64,000 nucleotides of DNA, from contig NC_007712.1 in NCBI RefSeq assembly GCF_000010085.1, forward strand, positions 1,612,001 through 1,676,000, in the 5' to 3' direction. Shown one piece after another: positions 9,493-18,289 of the stretch; the stretch's first letter is position 1, and the number at the start of each line of letters is the position of its first letter. The position numbers were made by a program, and so were the translations under genes. This DNA comes from Sodalis glossinidius str. 'morsitans' (GTDB lineage Bacteria; Pseudomonadota; Gammaproteobacteria; Enterobacterales; Enterobacteriaceae). The notes beneath the pieces were generated by a model, which did not search any database, had not been told where the DNA came from, and worked only from the letters and a program-made list of their open reading frames with translations.

Positions 9493-10887
9493 ATGAACAG
9501 CATAATTTCTCAACGAACATCGACAAACGAGTCACTCATTTCGGTGATCAGACGTTTTTCTGACATCTTCATCATGTTTTTCGCGCTCTTTGCGATTTGT
9601 CAGGTCAACAACATCCCGATGACCAATATGCATTTCTTTGTCGTGTTGGTGGCGTTAGTTGTTTTTCAAATGATAGGGGGTATCACTGATTTCTACCATT
9701 TCTGGCGCGGAGTGAAAATCAGAACCGAACTGCTGCTTATCTTGCAGAACTGGACGCTAAGTTTGATTATTACGGCTGGGATTATCTCCTTTGTGGAGGT
9801 CGTTAATATCACCTTTATGCTCTATGCAGAATGGTATTTGTTGGCATGCATTGGATTGGTTTTCTGCAGGTTGCTGATTCGTCATATTATCGGCATGGTA
9901 CGCCATCGCGGTTACAATACCCGCAACGTGGCGATTGTCGGTAATTCGCCGGTAGGGGTTGAACTGGCAACCAGCCTGCTGGATGTGCCCTGGCTTGGTT
10001 TTAACATTGTGGGCATCTACAGTGATAATCCGGTGGAAATTGACGAAAGGCTGAACTACATCAGCGAGTATCGGCAAGTCATAGAAGATGCCAAAAGCGG
10101 CAAACTTGAGCGTGTTTACATTGCTATGCCGATGACAGAAGAAGCCAAGATTAAAGATCTGGTCGACGAACTGTGCGATACCACCTGTTCAATTATGCTT
10201 ATACCGGATATTTTTACCTTTAGCATTCTGCGCTCGCGTTCAGAGGATATCAACGGACTGCCGGTTTTATCGATAGCAGATATGCCTTTAAATGGCATAA
10301 ATATGGTGCTTAAGCGGATCGAAGATATCGTTTTATCGCTGATGATACTGCTGTTCATCACGCCAGTGCTTTTAGTCATTTCGTGTATGGTGAAATTCAC
10401 CTCACCTGGCCCGATTATTTTCAGACAAAAACGTTACGGTATTGATTGTAAACCGATTCTGGTCTGGAAATTCCGTTCAATGAACGTAATGGATGACGGT
10501 GATACTATTGTTCAGGCCAAGCGTGGCGATTCCCGCTTAACGCCTATTGGCGGCTTTTTGCGCCGCACGTCGCTTGATGAGCTGCCGCAATTCATCAATG
10601 TGCTAAAAGGGGATATGTCTATTGTGGGCCCCAGACCCCATGCCGTCGCCCATAATGAGCAATACCGGAGTTTGATCAAGGGTTACATGCTTCGTCACAA
10701 AGTGAAGCCCGGCATTACCGGTTGGGCTCAGGTCAACGGCTGGCGAGGCGAGACGGATTCAATTGAAAAGATGCAGCGTCGTGTTGACTTCGATTTAGAA
10801 TACATCCGCGAGTGGAGTATTTTGATGGACCTGAAGATTATTTTCTTCACCGTATTCAAAGGATTTATGGGTAAAAGCGCCTACTGA
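9493..10887 (+). CDS. wcaJ: WcaJ, undecaprenyl-phosphate glucose-1-phosphate transferase
   Basis: Initiating enzyme of exopolysaccharide synthesis: it moves glucose-1-phosphate (or galactose-1-phosphate) from UDP-sugar to undecaprenyl phosphate. N-terminal membrane helices and a nucleotide-binding-like domain precede the bacterial sugar transferase domain, which has KFRSMNVMDDGD, LRRTSLDELPQFINVLKGDM and VGPRPHAVAHNEQY. The C-terminus (GWRGETDSIEKM, EYIREWS) tracks E. coli WcaJ throughout. In-frame starts also exist at 9457 and 9475. I prefer 9493 (MNSIISQRT), which has AGG eight bases upstream and matches the family length (about 464 residues). Confidence 0.93.
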   Translation: MNSIISQRTSTNESLISVIRRFSDIFIMFFALFAICQVNNIPMTNMHFFVVLVALVVFQMIGGITDFYHFWRGVKIRTELLLILQNWTLSLIITAGIISFVEVVNITFMLYAEWYLLACIGLVFCRLLIRHIIGMVRHRGYNTRNVAIVGNSPVGVELATSLLDVPWLGFNIVGIYSDNPVEIDERLNYISEYRQVIEDAKSGKLERVYIAMPMTEEAKIKDLVDELCDTTCSIMLIPDIFTFSILRSRSEDINGLPVLSIADMPLNGINMVLKRIEDIVLSLMILLFITPVLLVISCMVKFTSPGPIIFRQKRYGIDCKPILVWKFRSMNVMDDGDTIVQAKRGDSRLTPIGGFLRRTSLDELPQFINVLKGDMSIVGPRPHAVAHNEQYRSLIKGYMLRHKVKPGITGWAQVNGWRGETDSIEKMQRRVDFDLEYIREWSILMDLKIIFFTVFKGFMGKSAY

Positions 10888-10949
10888 GCACCCATGCTGT
10901 GTCAGGGCGTTTGCGAATAGAATTATTGCGCTTTGAGTTAAGAGGGTTT

Positions 10950-11282
10950 ATGAAATTTTTTTCCGAAAATCTTCGTCAGCTAAACGACGATCTTTTTTAA
11001 TCCTAAGCGTCGTTACATTGCCTTTGTTACCCTTATTGCTAAACTCGAAAGAGGGCGCGGCGGCTGAGAAGTTGGCCGCGTCACCTTCACCTGCGCCACT
11101 ACCTCCCGGCAATACGCCATCATCAGACGCCACTTCCTCTTCTACCGGATTTATCCAATCCATTTTCAATAAATTATCTGCTGTCGATGGCGGGCAATAT
11201 GTTGGACGTTGCCCCAACCTCGATACGTTGCGTCAGACCCTTCCCAACCATGAGGGGCAAAAAATTATTCTAGCGGGTCGTG
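10950..11282 (+). pseudogene. Remnant of a secreted tailspike-like exopolysaccharide-modifying protein (AmsF/WcaM position)
   Basis: An ATG at 10950 starts MKFF and then stops after 16 codons. The frame that continues reads KRRSFLILSVVTLPLLPLL, a twin-arginine-like signal peptide, so the break sits near the run of seven T at 10956-10962. After a Ser/Pro/Ala-rich linker comes CPNLDTLRQTLPNHEGQKI, which resembles the start of polysaccharide-acting tailspike-like proteins. Homology then stops abruptly and the sequence reads as antisense of an ABC transporter fragment. The place after wcaJ and the Tat-like signal suggest a periplasmic protein of the AmsF or WcaM type. Family naming is tentative; the broken state is clear. 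Confidence 0.55.
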
Positions 11283-11530
11283 ATTCTGCGCCAGCCAGGG
11301 AACTTGAACAGTTGGCTTTTAAATACCGCAAAGTTTTTGGTTTGCAGCGCGTCGTAAAACACCCGGTTTCATTGGTTGAACAACACGCTTAAATAAACGA
11401 TAGCCAAAGACAAAATGATAATGAAGGCCAACAGGCCCCAGGCACGCCATTTTTCTTCGGAGTGCCAAAGTGGCGCAATGAGCTGCCAAATATCCCGCCA
11501 GCGGGCCGCTTTAATGTGGTTTGCTTTCAT
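11283..11530 (-). pseudogene. Fragment of an SbmA/YddA-type ABC transporter (membrane-domain N-terminus)
   Basis: The minus strand from ATG at 11530 reads MKANHIKAARWRDIWQLIAP, then LLAFIIILSLAIVYLSVLFN, a membrane segment. A stop at 11369-11371 replaces the tryptophan expected in the conserved N-Q-W-N motif, and the frame continues NRVFYDALQTKNFAVFKSQL. This is the start of the membrane domain shared by SbmA, BacA and YddA-like exporters or importers. Everything beyond about 80 residues is missing, cut at the junction with the tailspike-like remnant. AGGGG stands just before the ATG. The approximate left boundary is uncertain by about 20 bases. Confidence 0.65.
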
Positions 11531-11917
11531 AACCCCTAATCACATTTATTGTTCAAGCAAACATGATACAACATTCTCTAATGTATCATGTTCATAAATT
11601 TGTAGGATTAGTACGTAAACATGTAATACACCGGAGCATAGAGCCTTCCCGTGGATGTCGAGATAAATACTGTCGGCAAACGCCACGCCGGAGTTGAGAA
11701 TGCGATCGTTATCGCGGCACGCCACCGTACGCAGTCCCTCTCCGCCTGCAAGAAAAGTAGCCTAAGGGAAGAGTCGATACTTTTGCCGCCGTGAGGGCGG
11801 GAAGAGACGGTCTGAGCCGATAACATTGCGCCACGCTACGTTGCCGCTGGGCTTACATCGTCGCTGCGCTGCCGGCAGCGGAACCCGAGCGCAGGAGACG
11901 CGGAAGAGCCCGCCTGG
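11531..11917. other. Intergenic region with a long palindrome, no convincing gene
   Basis: An 11-bp-arm inverted repeat lies at 11560-11592 (listed separately). The rest, to the end of pflA, has only short frames. One minus-strand frame over about 11630-11750 reads LRTVACRDNDRILNSGVAF, which looks like real but unidentified coding remnant. I assign no function. Confidence 0.4.
11560..11592. promoter_or_regulatory. Perfect inverted repeat upstream of the ABC transporter fragment
   Basis: The arms AACATGATACA and TGTATCATGTT (11 bp each) are separated by 11 bases, within which ACATT and AATGT extend the symmetry. It stands about 30 bases before the ATG of the minus-strand ABC fragment, where an operator would sit. 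No T-run follows on either strand, so a terminator is unlikely. Function is inferred from position only. Confidence 0.4.
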
Positions 11918-12658
11918 TCAGTACATAACCTTATGACCGTAGCCGGCCAAAATGTCACGGATGTGATCCATGCTCGCGGTGGTGGGCGGTTTAACGCCCT
12001 CAAGGCGGTACTCCTCGCCCATGGCGATCCATTTGTGCTTACCCAGCTCATGATAAGGCAGCAGCTCGATTTTCTCGATATTGCTCATATGCTGGGTAAA
12101 CTCGCCCAGCATGTGCACGGATTTATCGTCATCCGACCAACCCGGCACCACCACATAGCGCAACCAGGTCCGCTTATTAATCTTGGCCAGGTAACGTGCG
12201 AAATCCAGTGTACGATGATTGGAAACCCCGACCAGATTCTGATGGATATCATCGTTCATCTCTTTGATATCCAGCATGACCAAATCGGTGACCTCCAGCA
12301 ATTCGTCAATCACCGGATCATAGCGGCGAACAAAGCCGTTGGTATCCACGCAGGTGTTGATGCCTTCGGCATGGCAGGCGCGGAACCAGTCTCGTACAAA
12401 CTCTGCCTGCAAAATCGCCTCGCCGCCGGACGCGGTGACGCCGCCGCCGGACGCGTTCATAAAGTGGCGGTAGGAGATCACCTCACGCATGATCTCCTCA
12501 ACGGTAATTTCCCGTCCGCCGTGGGTATCCCAGGTATCGCGATTATGGCAATACAAACAGCGCATCAGGCAACCCTGGAAAAAAATGATAAACCGAATGC
12601 CTGGGCCATCTACGGTTCCGCAGGATTCAAAGGAATGGATACGACCAGTAACAGACAT
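11918..12658 (-). CDS. pflA: Pyruvate formate-lyase activating enzyme
   Basis: Radical-SAM enzyme that abstracts hydrogen from the active-site glycine of PflB, giving the glycyl radical. The [4Fe-4S]-binding CxxxCxxC is seen in QGCLMRCLYCHNRDTWD near residue 30, and the SAM-contacting GGE lies in ASGGEAI near residue 78. Length (246 residues) matches E. coli PflA and no break is seen. It is downstream of pflB, separated by about 166 bases that include a terminator, so it probably has its own promoter. Confidence 0.96.
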   Translation of the reverse strand: MSVTGRIHSFESCGTVDGPGIRFIIFFQGCLMRCLYCHNRDTWDTHGGREITVEEIMREVISYRHFMNASGGGVTASGGEAILQAEFVRDWFRACHAEGINTCVDTNGFVRRYDPVIDELLEVTDLVMLDIKEMNDDIHQNLVGVSNHRTLDFARYLAKINKRTWLRYVVVPGWSDDDKSVHMLGEFTQHMSNIEKIELLPYHELGKHKWIAMGEEYRLEGVKPPTTASMDHIRDILAGYGHKVMY

Positions 12659-12765
12659 GGCAGGGTGTTCTCCATTGATAATAGAATAATAAGTTTGAAA
12701 GACTGCTTACGGTAAGTATAGCCGTCAGACAAAACGCGCTGTTCCATTGGGTGCGCCGCGCTGAG

Positions 12766-12796
12766 TAAAAAGGCCACACTAAAGTGGGGCCTTTAT
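12766..12796 (-). terminator. Rho-independent terminator after pflB
   Basis: Read on the minus strand, arms GGCCCCAC and GTGTGGCC (one mismatch) form a hairpin followed by a run of five T (plus-strand A at 12767-12771). It is well placed to end the focA-pflB transcript 29 bases after the pflB stop. Confidence 0.7.
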
Positions 12797-12824
12797 TTTA
12801 CGCCCTTTAAGACGGTGTGGGAAA

Positions 12825-15107
12825 CTACATTGATTCAGTGAAGGTACGGGTAATCACGTCTTTCTGCTGCTCTTTGGTCAGCGAGTTGAAGCGGACCGCA
12901 TACCCGGACACACGAATGGTAAGGTTCGGGTAATCTTCCGGATGCTCCATCGCCTTCACCAGCATTTCACGGTTCATGACGTTAACGTTCAGGTGCTGAC
13001 CGCCTTCAACGCCGGCTTCATGATGGAAATAACCGTCCATCAGACCCGCCAAATTGGCTTTACGTACGTCGTCATCTTTACCCAGCGCCTTCGGAATGAT
13101 AGAGAAGGTATAGGAAATCCCGTCCTTCGCATAGGCGAACGGCAGTTTCGCCACCGAGGTCAGCGAGGCAACGGCGCCTTTCTGGTCACGGCCATGCATC
13201 GGGTTGGCACCCGGTCCGAATGGCGCACCGGCGCGACGACCATCCGGCGTATTACCAGTTTTCTTACCATACACCACGTTAGAGGTGATGGTGAGAATCG
13301 ACTGGGTCGGTACGGCGCCGCGATAGGTGGTCAGCTTCTGAATTTTCTTCATGAAGCGTTCAACCAGGTCGCGGGCGATATCGTCGACGCGGGGATCGTT
13401 GTTACCAAACTGCGGGTATTCGCCTTCAATGTCAAAGTTGATAGCCAGGCCGTCTTCGTCACGGATAGGTTTGACTTTGGCATATTTGATGGCGGACAGC
13501 GAGTCGGCGGCGATGGACAAACCGGCGATGCCGCAGGCCATGGTGCGATAAACGTCGCGGTCGTGTAGCGCCATCAGCGAGGCTTCGTAGCTGTATTTAT
13601 CATGCATGTAATGGATGATGTTCAGCGCGGTGACATACTGTTTTGCCAGCCAGTCCATGAAATGGTCGGTACGTTCCAGCACGCGATCATAATCCAGCAC
13701 GTCCTCCGCCAGCGGTTCCCATTTCGGACCGACCTGCATTTTCAGTTTTTCGTCCACGCCACCATTGATGGCGTACAGCATGGTTTTTGCCAGGTTGGCT
13801 CGGGCGCCGAAGAACTGCATTTGCTTGCCGACGACCATCGGGCTGACGCAGCAGGCAATGGCATAATCGTCGTTATTGAAGTCCGGACGCATCAGGTCAT
13901 CGTTTTCATACTGCACAGATGAGGTGTCGATGGATACTTTTGCGGTAAATTTCTTGAAATTGATCGGCAGTTTTTCCGACCACAGGATGGTCATATTCGG
14001 TTCCGGCGATGGCCCCATGGTATACAGGGTGTTCAGGAAACGGAAACTGTTTTTGGTCACCAGCGTACGGCCGTCGATGCCCATGCCGCCGAGGGATTCG
14101 GTTGCCCAAATCGGGTCGCCGGAGAACAGTTCATCATATTCCGGTGTACGCAGGAAGCGCACCATACGCAACTTCATGACCAGATGGTCGATAAGCTCTT
14201 GCGCCTGTTCTTCCGAAAGCTTACCGGCTTTCAGGTCGCGTTCGATGTACACGTCAAGGAAGGTAGATACGCGGCCGAAGGACATCGCGGCGCCGTTTTG
14301 TGATTTGACGGCGGCCAGATAGCCGAAGTAGGTCCACTGCACGGCTTCCTGCGCGGTCGTGGCCGGCCCGGAAATATCGCAGCCGTATTTGGCGGCCATT
14401 TCTTTAATTTGGCCTAGAGCACGGTGCTGATCGGCGATTTCTTCGCGCAGACGGATGGTCTGTTCCAGCTCTTCGCCGTTTTCCAATTTGGTTTGCAGAG
14501 ACTGGAACTGGGCGAATTTATCTTTCATCAGGTAATCGATGCCGTACAGAGCAACACGGCGGTAGTCGCCGATGATGCGTCCGCGGCCGTAGGCGTCCGG
14601 CAGACCGGTCAGTACGCCCGCTTTACGACAGCGCAGAATGTCGGGGGTATAGACATCGAACACGCCCTGGTTATGGGTCTTACGGTAGTCGGTGAAGATT
14701 TTTTTCAGACCCGGATCCAGCTCGCGATCGTACGCTTTGCAGGAGCTTTCTACCATTTTGATGCCACCAAAAGGGATGATGGCGCGTTTTAACGGTGCAT
14801 CCGTCTGCAGGCCGACGACTTTTTCCAGCGATTTATTGATATAGCCGGCGTCGTGGGAGGTAATGGTGGCAGCAATATCGGTATCAAAATCGACCGGCGC
14901 ATGGGTGCGGTTCTCGATTTTGATTCCTTCCATAACTTTGTCCCACAGCGACGCGGTGGCGGCGGTGGCGCCGGCCAGGAAAGCTTCGTCGCCTTCATAG
15001 GGAGTGTAGTTTATTCGGATGAAGTCACGCACGTTGACTTCTTTCTGCCAGTCTCCTGCGTTAAAACCTTCCCAGGCCGTGGACAGTTTGCTATTCAGAT
15101 CGGTCAT
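12825..15107 (-). CDS. pflB: Formate C-acetyltransferase (pyruvate formate-lyase)
   Basis: Cleaves pyruvate with CoA to acetyl-CoA and formate during anaerobic growth. The catalytic cysteine pair is in DDYAIACCVSPM near residue 418, and the glycyl-radical loop RVSGYAVRF lies near the C-terminus (Gly about 734). From ATG 15107 (MTDLNSKLSTAW) the protein has 760 residues, exactly the E. coli length. An upstream in-frame ATG at 15140 would add 11 residues not found in the family. It is intact and adjacent to focA, which exports the formate it makes. Confidence 0.97.
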   Translation of the reverse strand: MTDLNSKLSTAWEGFNAGDWQKEVNVRDFIRINYTPYEGDEAFLAGATAATASLWDKVMEGIKIENRTHAPVDFDTDIAATITSHDAGYINKSLEKVVGLQTDAPLKRAIIPFGGIKMVESSCKAYDRELDPGLKKIFTDYRKTHNQGVFDVYTPDILRCRKAGVLTGLPDAYGRGRIIGDYRRVALYGIDYLMKDKFAQFQSLQTKLENGEELEQTIRLREEIADQHRALGQIKEMAAKYGCDISGPATTAQEAVQWTYFGYLAAVKSQNGAAMSFGRVSTFLDVYIERDLKAGKLSEEQAQELIDHLVMKLRMVRFLRTPEYDELFSGDPIWATESLGGMGIDGRTLVTKNSFRFLNTLYTMGPSPEPNMTILWSEKLPINFKKFTAKVSIDTSSVQYENDDLMRPDFNNDDYAIACCVSPMVVGKQMQFFGARANLAKTMLYAINGGVDEKLKMQVGPKWEPLAEDVLDYDRVLERTDHFMDWLAKQYVTALNIIHYMHDKYSYEASLMALHDRDVYRTMACGIAGLSIAADSLSAIKYAKVKPIRDEDGLAINFDIEGEYPQFGNNDPRVDDIARDLVERFMKKIQKLTTYRGAVPTQSILTITSNVVYGKKTGNTPDGRRAGAPFGPGANPMHGRDQKGAVASLTSVAKLPFAYAKDGISYTFSIIPKALGKDDDVRKANLAGLMDGYFHHEAGVEGGQHLNVNVMNREMLVKAMEHPEDYPNLTIRVSGYAVRFNSLTKEQQKDVITRTFTESM

Positions 15108-15160
15108 TATACACCTACCTTCTAATGTGGATTTCGACAATCCGGCTTCGGCGGCACAAC

Positions 15161-16018
15161 TTAATGCTGGTTGTCACCGCGCAGATAAATTACCCAATAC
15201 GTTAACCCTACCAGTAAACCACCGCCGATAATGTTGCCGATCGTAACCGGAATCAGATTGTCGGTGATGAAATTGGCGACCGTCAGGTTGGCGAATTGCT
15301 CCGGCGTCATCCCGATGGCCTGCCAGAACGCTGGCGAGGCGAAATTCTTGATAACGATCACCATCGGGATCATGAACATGTTGGCAATACTATGCTCAAA
15401 CCCGCTGGCGACAAACATCGTGACCGGCATAATCATGGCGAACATTTTATCGAACATGCTGCGACCGGAATAACTGGTCCAGACCGCCAGGCAAATCATC
15501 AAGTTTGCCAAAATACCGAGGCAGACCGCCTCGACAAAGGTGTGATGCATTTTATGGTCGGCAGTCTGCAACATGTTCAGTCCCCAGGCGCCGTTGGCGA
15601 CCATATGCTGACCCGCAAACCAGATAAGGGCCACAAATAACAGTGCCCCTATCAGGTTGCCGACATAAACATTGATCCAATTACGCACCAGCTGTGCCCA
15701 ATTGATACGGCCGCTCGCTCGGGCCACGACAATCAGTACCGACGAGGTAAACAGATCCACGCCGGTGATGATGACCAGCATTAACCCCAGAGAGAAACAA
15801 AAACCGCCGATAAGTTTGGCGAAGCCGTAAGGTACGGCAGCGGTACCGGTAGTAGCGGTGATATAGAACACGAACGCGATGGAGATTAAAACGCCCGCGG
15901 TTATCGCTAGGAAAAAGGTGGTGCTGGGGCGTTTCGTCGCTTTATAGACGCCCGCTTCCTCAGCCACTTTTGCCGCCGCCGGAGGTAATAACAAATCAAA
16001 AGGGTTGTCGGCTTTCAT
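15161..16018 (-). CDS. focA: Formate channel FocA
   Basis: Pentameric inner-membrane formate/nitrite-family channel that releases formate made by PflB and re-imports it at low pH. The 285-residue length equals that of E. coli FocA. Six hydrophobic segments are visible, and the N-terminus MKADNPFDLLLPPAAAKVAE is typical. It lies 53 bases before pflB in the same direction, so the two form an operon. Transcription is probably induced by FNR without oxygen, since a candidate site lies upstream. Confidence 0.95.
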   Translation of the reverse strand: MKADNPFDLLLPPAAAKVAEEAGVYKATKRPSTTFFLAITAGVLISIAFVFYITATTGTAAVPYGFAKLIGGFCFSLGLMLVIITGVDLFTSSVLIVVARASGRINWAQLVRNWINVYVGNLIGALLFVALIWFAGQHMVANGAWGLNMLQTADHKMHHTFVEAVCLGILANLMICLAVWTSYSGRSMFDKMFAMIMPVTMFVASGFEHSIANMFMIPMVIVIKNFASPAFWQAIGMTPEQFANLTVANFITDNLIPVTIGNIIGGGLLVGLTYWVIYLRGDNQH

Positions 16019-16393
16019 ACTAACTCTTTCGTGGAATTAATTTACGCATTAATTCTACCAACTCAGTATAGGACAAAAATTGACATGGATCATAGGTGGC
16101 CAAATTTGAAGAGAAAAATACACCACAATCACTAAGGAATTTATATTTAATATATTGAAATTTAATAAAAAAATAAATTTTAAATTTTAAAAATTAGTTG
16201 AAGATTACATTTTTTGCACCTTTTGTCCTGCCGTTTTTATAGCATTTGTGGAGCAATTGTTGTTATTGGCAGTTATTATTGACGTGATTTCACTTTATTG
16301 AAACAATTACCCTTAATTTGTCACCTCGGAGGGAATGAATCGCTTTAGCCTGATTGACGCCTTATTGTGCCAAATGTGGGCACATCAATATAG
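16019..16393. other. focA-pflB promoter region between focA and the ycaO remnant
   Basis: An AT-rich stretch (notably 16140-16200) with no coding frame of its own. It must contain the anaerobic promoters of focA-pflB reading leftward and the 3' flank of the dead ycaO gene. Only the FNR-like site at 16080-16093 can be named. Confidence 0.6.
16080..16093. promoter_or_regulatory. Candidate FNR-binding site
   Basis: TTGACATGGATCAT matches the FNR consensus TTGAT-N4-ATCAA at eight of ten defined positions. It lies about 62 bases upstream of the focA start. E. coli pfl expression is known to be FNR- and ArcA-dependent, which makes the call plausible, but the site is read by eye only. Confidence 0.5.
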
Positions 16394-18130
16394 TCAATTG
16401 TCCTTCAGCCAATAAGCCGCCCAAGACGCGTTAGCGCCGCGCTTGGGCGAAGACCGCAGCGCCGTCAGACCGTAGAACGGGTTCTCCCCCGCGAGCGCCT
16501 CAGTGGTGGCGGCCAGCGTCTGCGCGCCGTACAGACGTGCGAAGGCGTGCTGGTACTGCTCCACAGAGCGGCCATCATCGTCATCTTGCAACTGAAGCAG
16601 CGTCTGCAGGCAGCGGTAATAATTTTCGCGCTCCGGGCTGAATACCGATGCATTGAAGTCTCGCGTCCATTCGACCCACAACAGCGCCTGCTTGTGGTCG
16701 CCGCCGGCCAGTGCCAGCATGGCCTTTAGCTCGCCGACCCGCCAGGGTAAACCAGCCGTTATCCCTGCCGGTGGCAAGACCCAAGAGCTCACGCACACGG
16801 GCAAAATCGTCCAGTCCGAGCGCGTCAATCTGCTCGATAAGCGCTAGATAGTCCGCCTGTAGCCACCGGCTTGCGGGCAACTGGCAGAGCGTCGCGCGAA
16901 GATCGATAGCCATGGCATTATTGGCCAGCAGCAGATCTTCGGCTGGGTAGATATCCGACATTCCCGGCACCAGGATTTGGTAGGCATAAACGCCCAGATG
17001 CTGGTAATCGGCGATATAAACCTCGGTGTCGCGCTGGCGGAAAATCTCCATGAGCCTGGAGAACTCAGCAGCGGTGGTGCCGCTGTGAAGTCCTAGTCCG
17101 CAAAGGCATAATCCGAGTCCTGCTTGAACATATCCCAGGAAATCAGGCCGCTGGAATCGATAAAATGGGTTTCTAGATTGGTTTGCTCGGCGACCTCCTG
17201 ATTATCGAAGGTCGGCGGCGTGAACACGTCCAGGTCTTTCAGGCCGCGCCCCTGCAGCAGCTCGGTCACCGTCCGCTCCAGCGCCACGCCGAAATCCGGA
17301 TGGGCGCCAAAGGAGGCGAAACAGGTCCCGTTGGCGGGATTGAACAGCACGACACAGATAACCGGAAACTGGCCGCCCAGCGAAGCGTCAAAGGCAAAGA
17401 TAGGGAACCCTTCGCCCTCAAGCGTCGCAATGGCTTCGACCACGCCGGGATAGCTCGCCAGAACCGGCTGCGGAATGGCGGGTAAACTGATGGCCTCGGC
17501 GATGATACGGTTTTTGACATAGCGCTCGAACACCTCAGATAGCGCCTGAACCCGGGCCTCGCTGGCGGTATTGCCCGCCGACATGCCGTTGGAGACATAG
17601 AGGTTACCGACAATGTTCATCGGGATGTAGACCGTGGCGCCGTCGGACTGGCGGCTGAAAGGCAGGGCGCAAATCCCGCGTTCTGTATGGCTGGACTGTA
17701 AATCCACCAGATCGCGCCCGGTCAATTCCTGGTCCGGATCATAAAAGGCGTGCAGATGCTCATCCAGGATGCCGTCCGGTAGCCCGCCGTCGGCCGGTAT
17801 GGGAAACCAGCGCTCGTTGGGATAATGCACAAACTCGCCGCCGGCGACCGTGGCGCCAAGGTAAAAGTCGGCGAAAAAATAGTTGGTGGAGAGGCGTTCA
17901 AAATACTCGCCAAGCGCCGAGGCCAGCGCCGCTTTGCGGGTAGCGCCTTTGCCGTTGGTAAAGCACAGCGGACAGTCGCGGTCGCGGATATGCGCCGACC
18001 AGACATGGGGCACGGGATTCAGCCAGGATGCTTCTTAGATTGAGAAGCCCAGCGCGCTGAGCTGCGCCTGAAAGCGGGCTATGGAGTCTTCCAGCGCCGC
18101 GTCTTTGCCTGGAATAAAGGTCTGCGTCAT
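16394..18130 (-). pseudogene. ycaO: ycaO, ribosomal protein S12 methylthiolation helper, inactivated
   Basis: YcaO aids RimO in beta-methylthiolation of ribosomal protein S12. The frame begins at ATG 18130 (MTQTFIPGKDAALEDSIARF) and can be followed to 16394, covering nearly all of the 586-residue E. coli protein. Four lesions are visible: TAA at 18035-18037 where E. coli has Glu; TAG at about 17093 replacing the Trp after the DYAFAD segment; a frameshift a few bases later before EFSRLMEIFRQR; and another near 16760 between DNGWFTL and VGELKAMLALAGG. Motifs such as FTNGKGATRKAALASALGE remain readable, so decay is recent. Confidence 0.93.
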
Positions 18131-18289
18131 CAAGGTCACTTATTATCAACGGTAAACCGCCATAATACGGTGTTTTCTCCTTCGGCTCCATGTATTCTCT
18201 TACTTATCAGGCGTTGCGGCTGGTCGTGGGCGGTGTTAAAACCATGGTAGGTGTTTAGAGGTTTTACTGGCAAATCGTGGTGAGGGAAA

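Noticed and set aside
11018..11392. Plus-strand 124-codon open frame as one real gene
   Set aside because: Its second half is the complement of an ABC transporter fragment; the frame crosses a deletion junction.
11933..12715. Plus-strand 260-codon open frame
   Set aside because: It is antisense to pflA, whose radical-SAM motifs are unmistakable.
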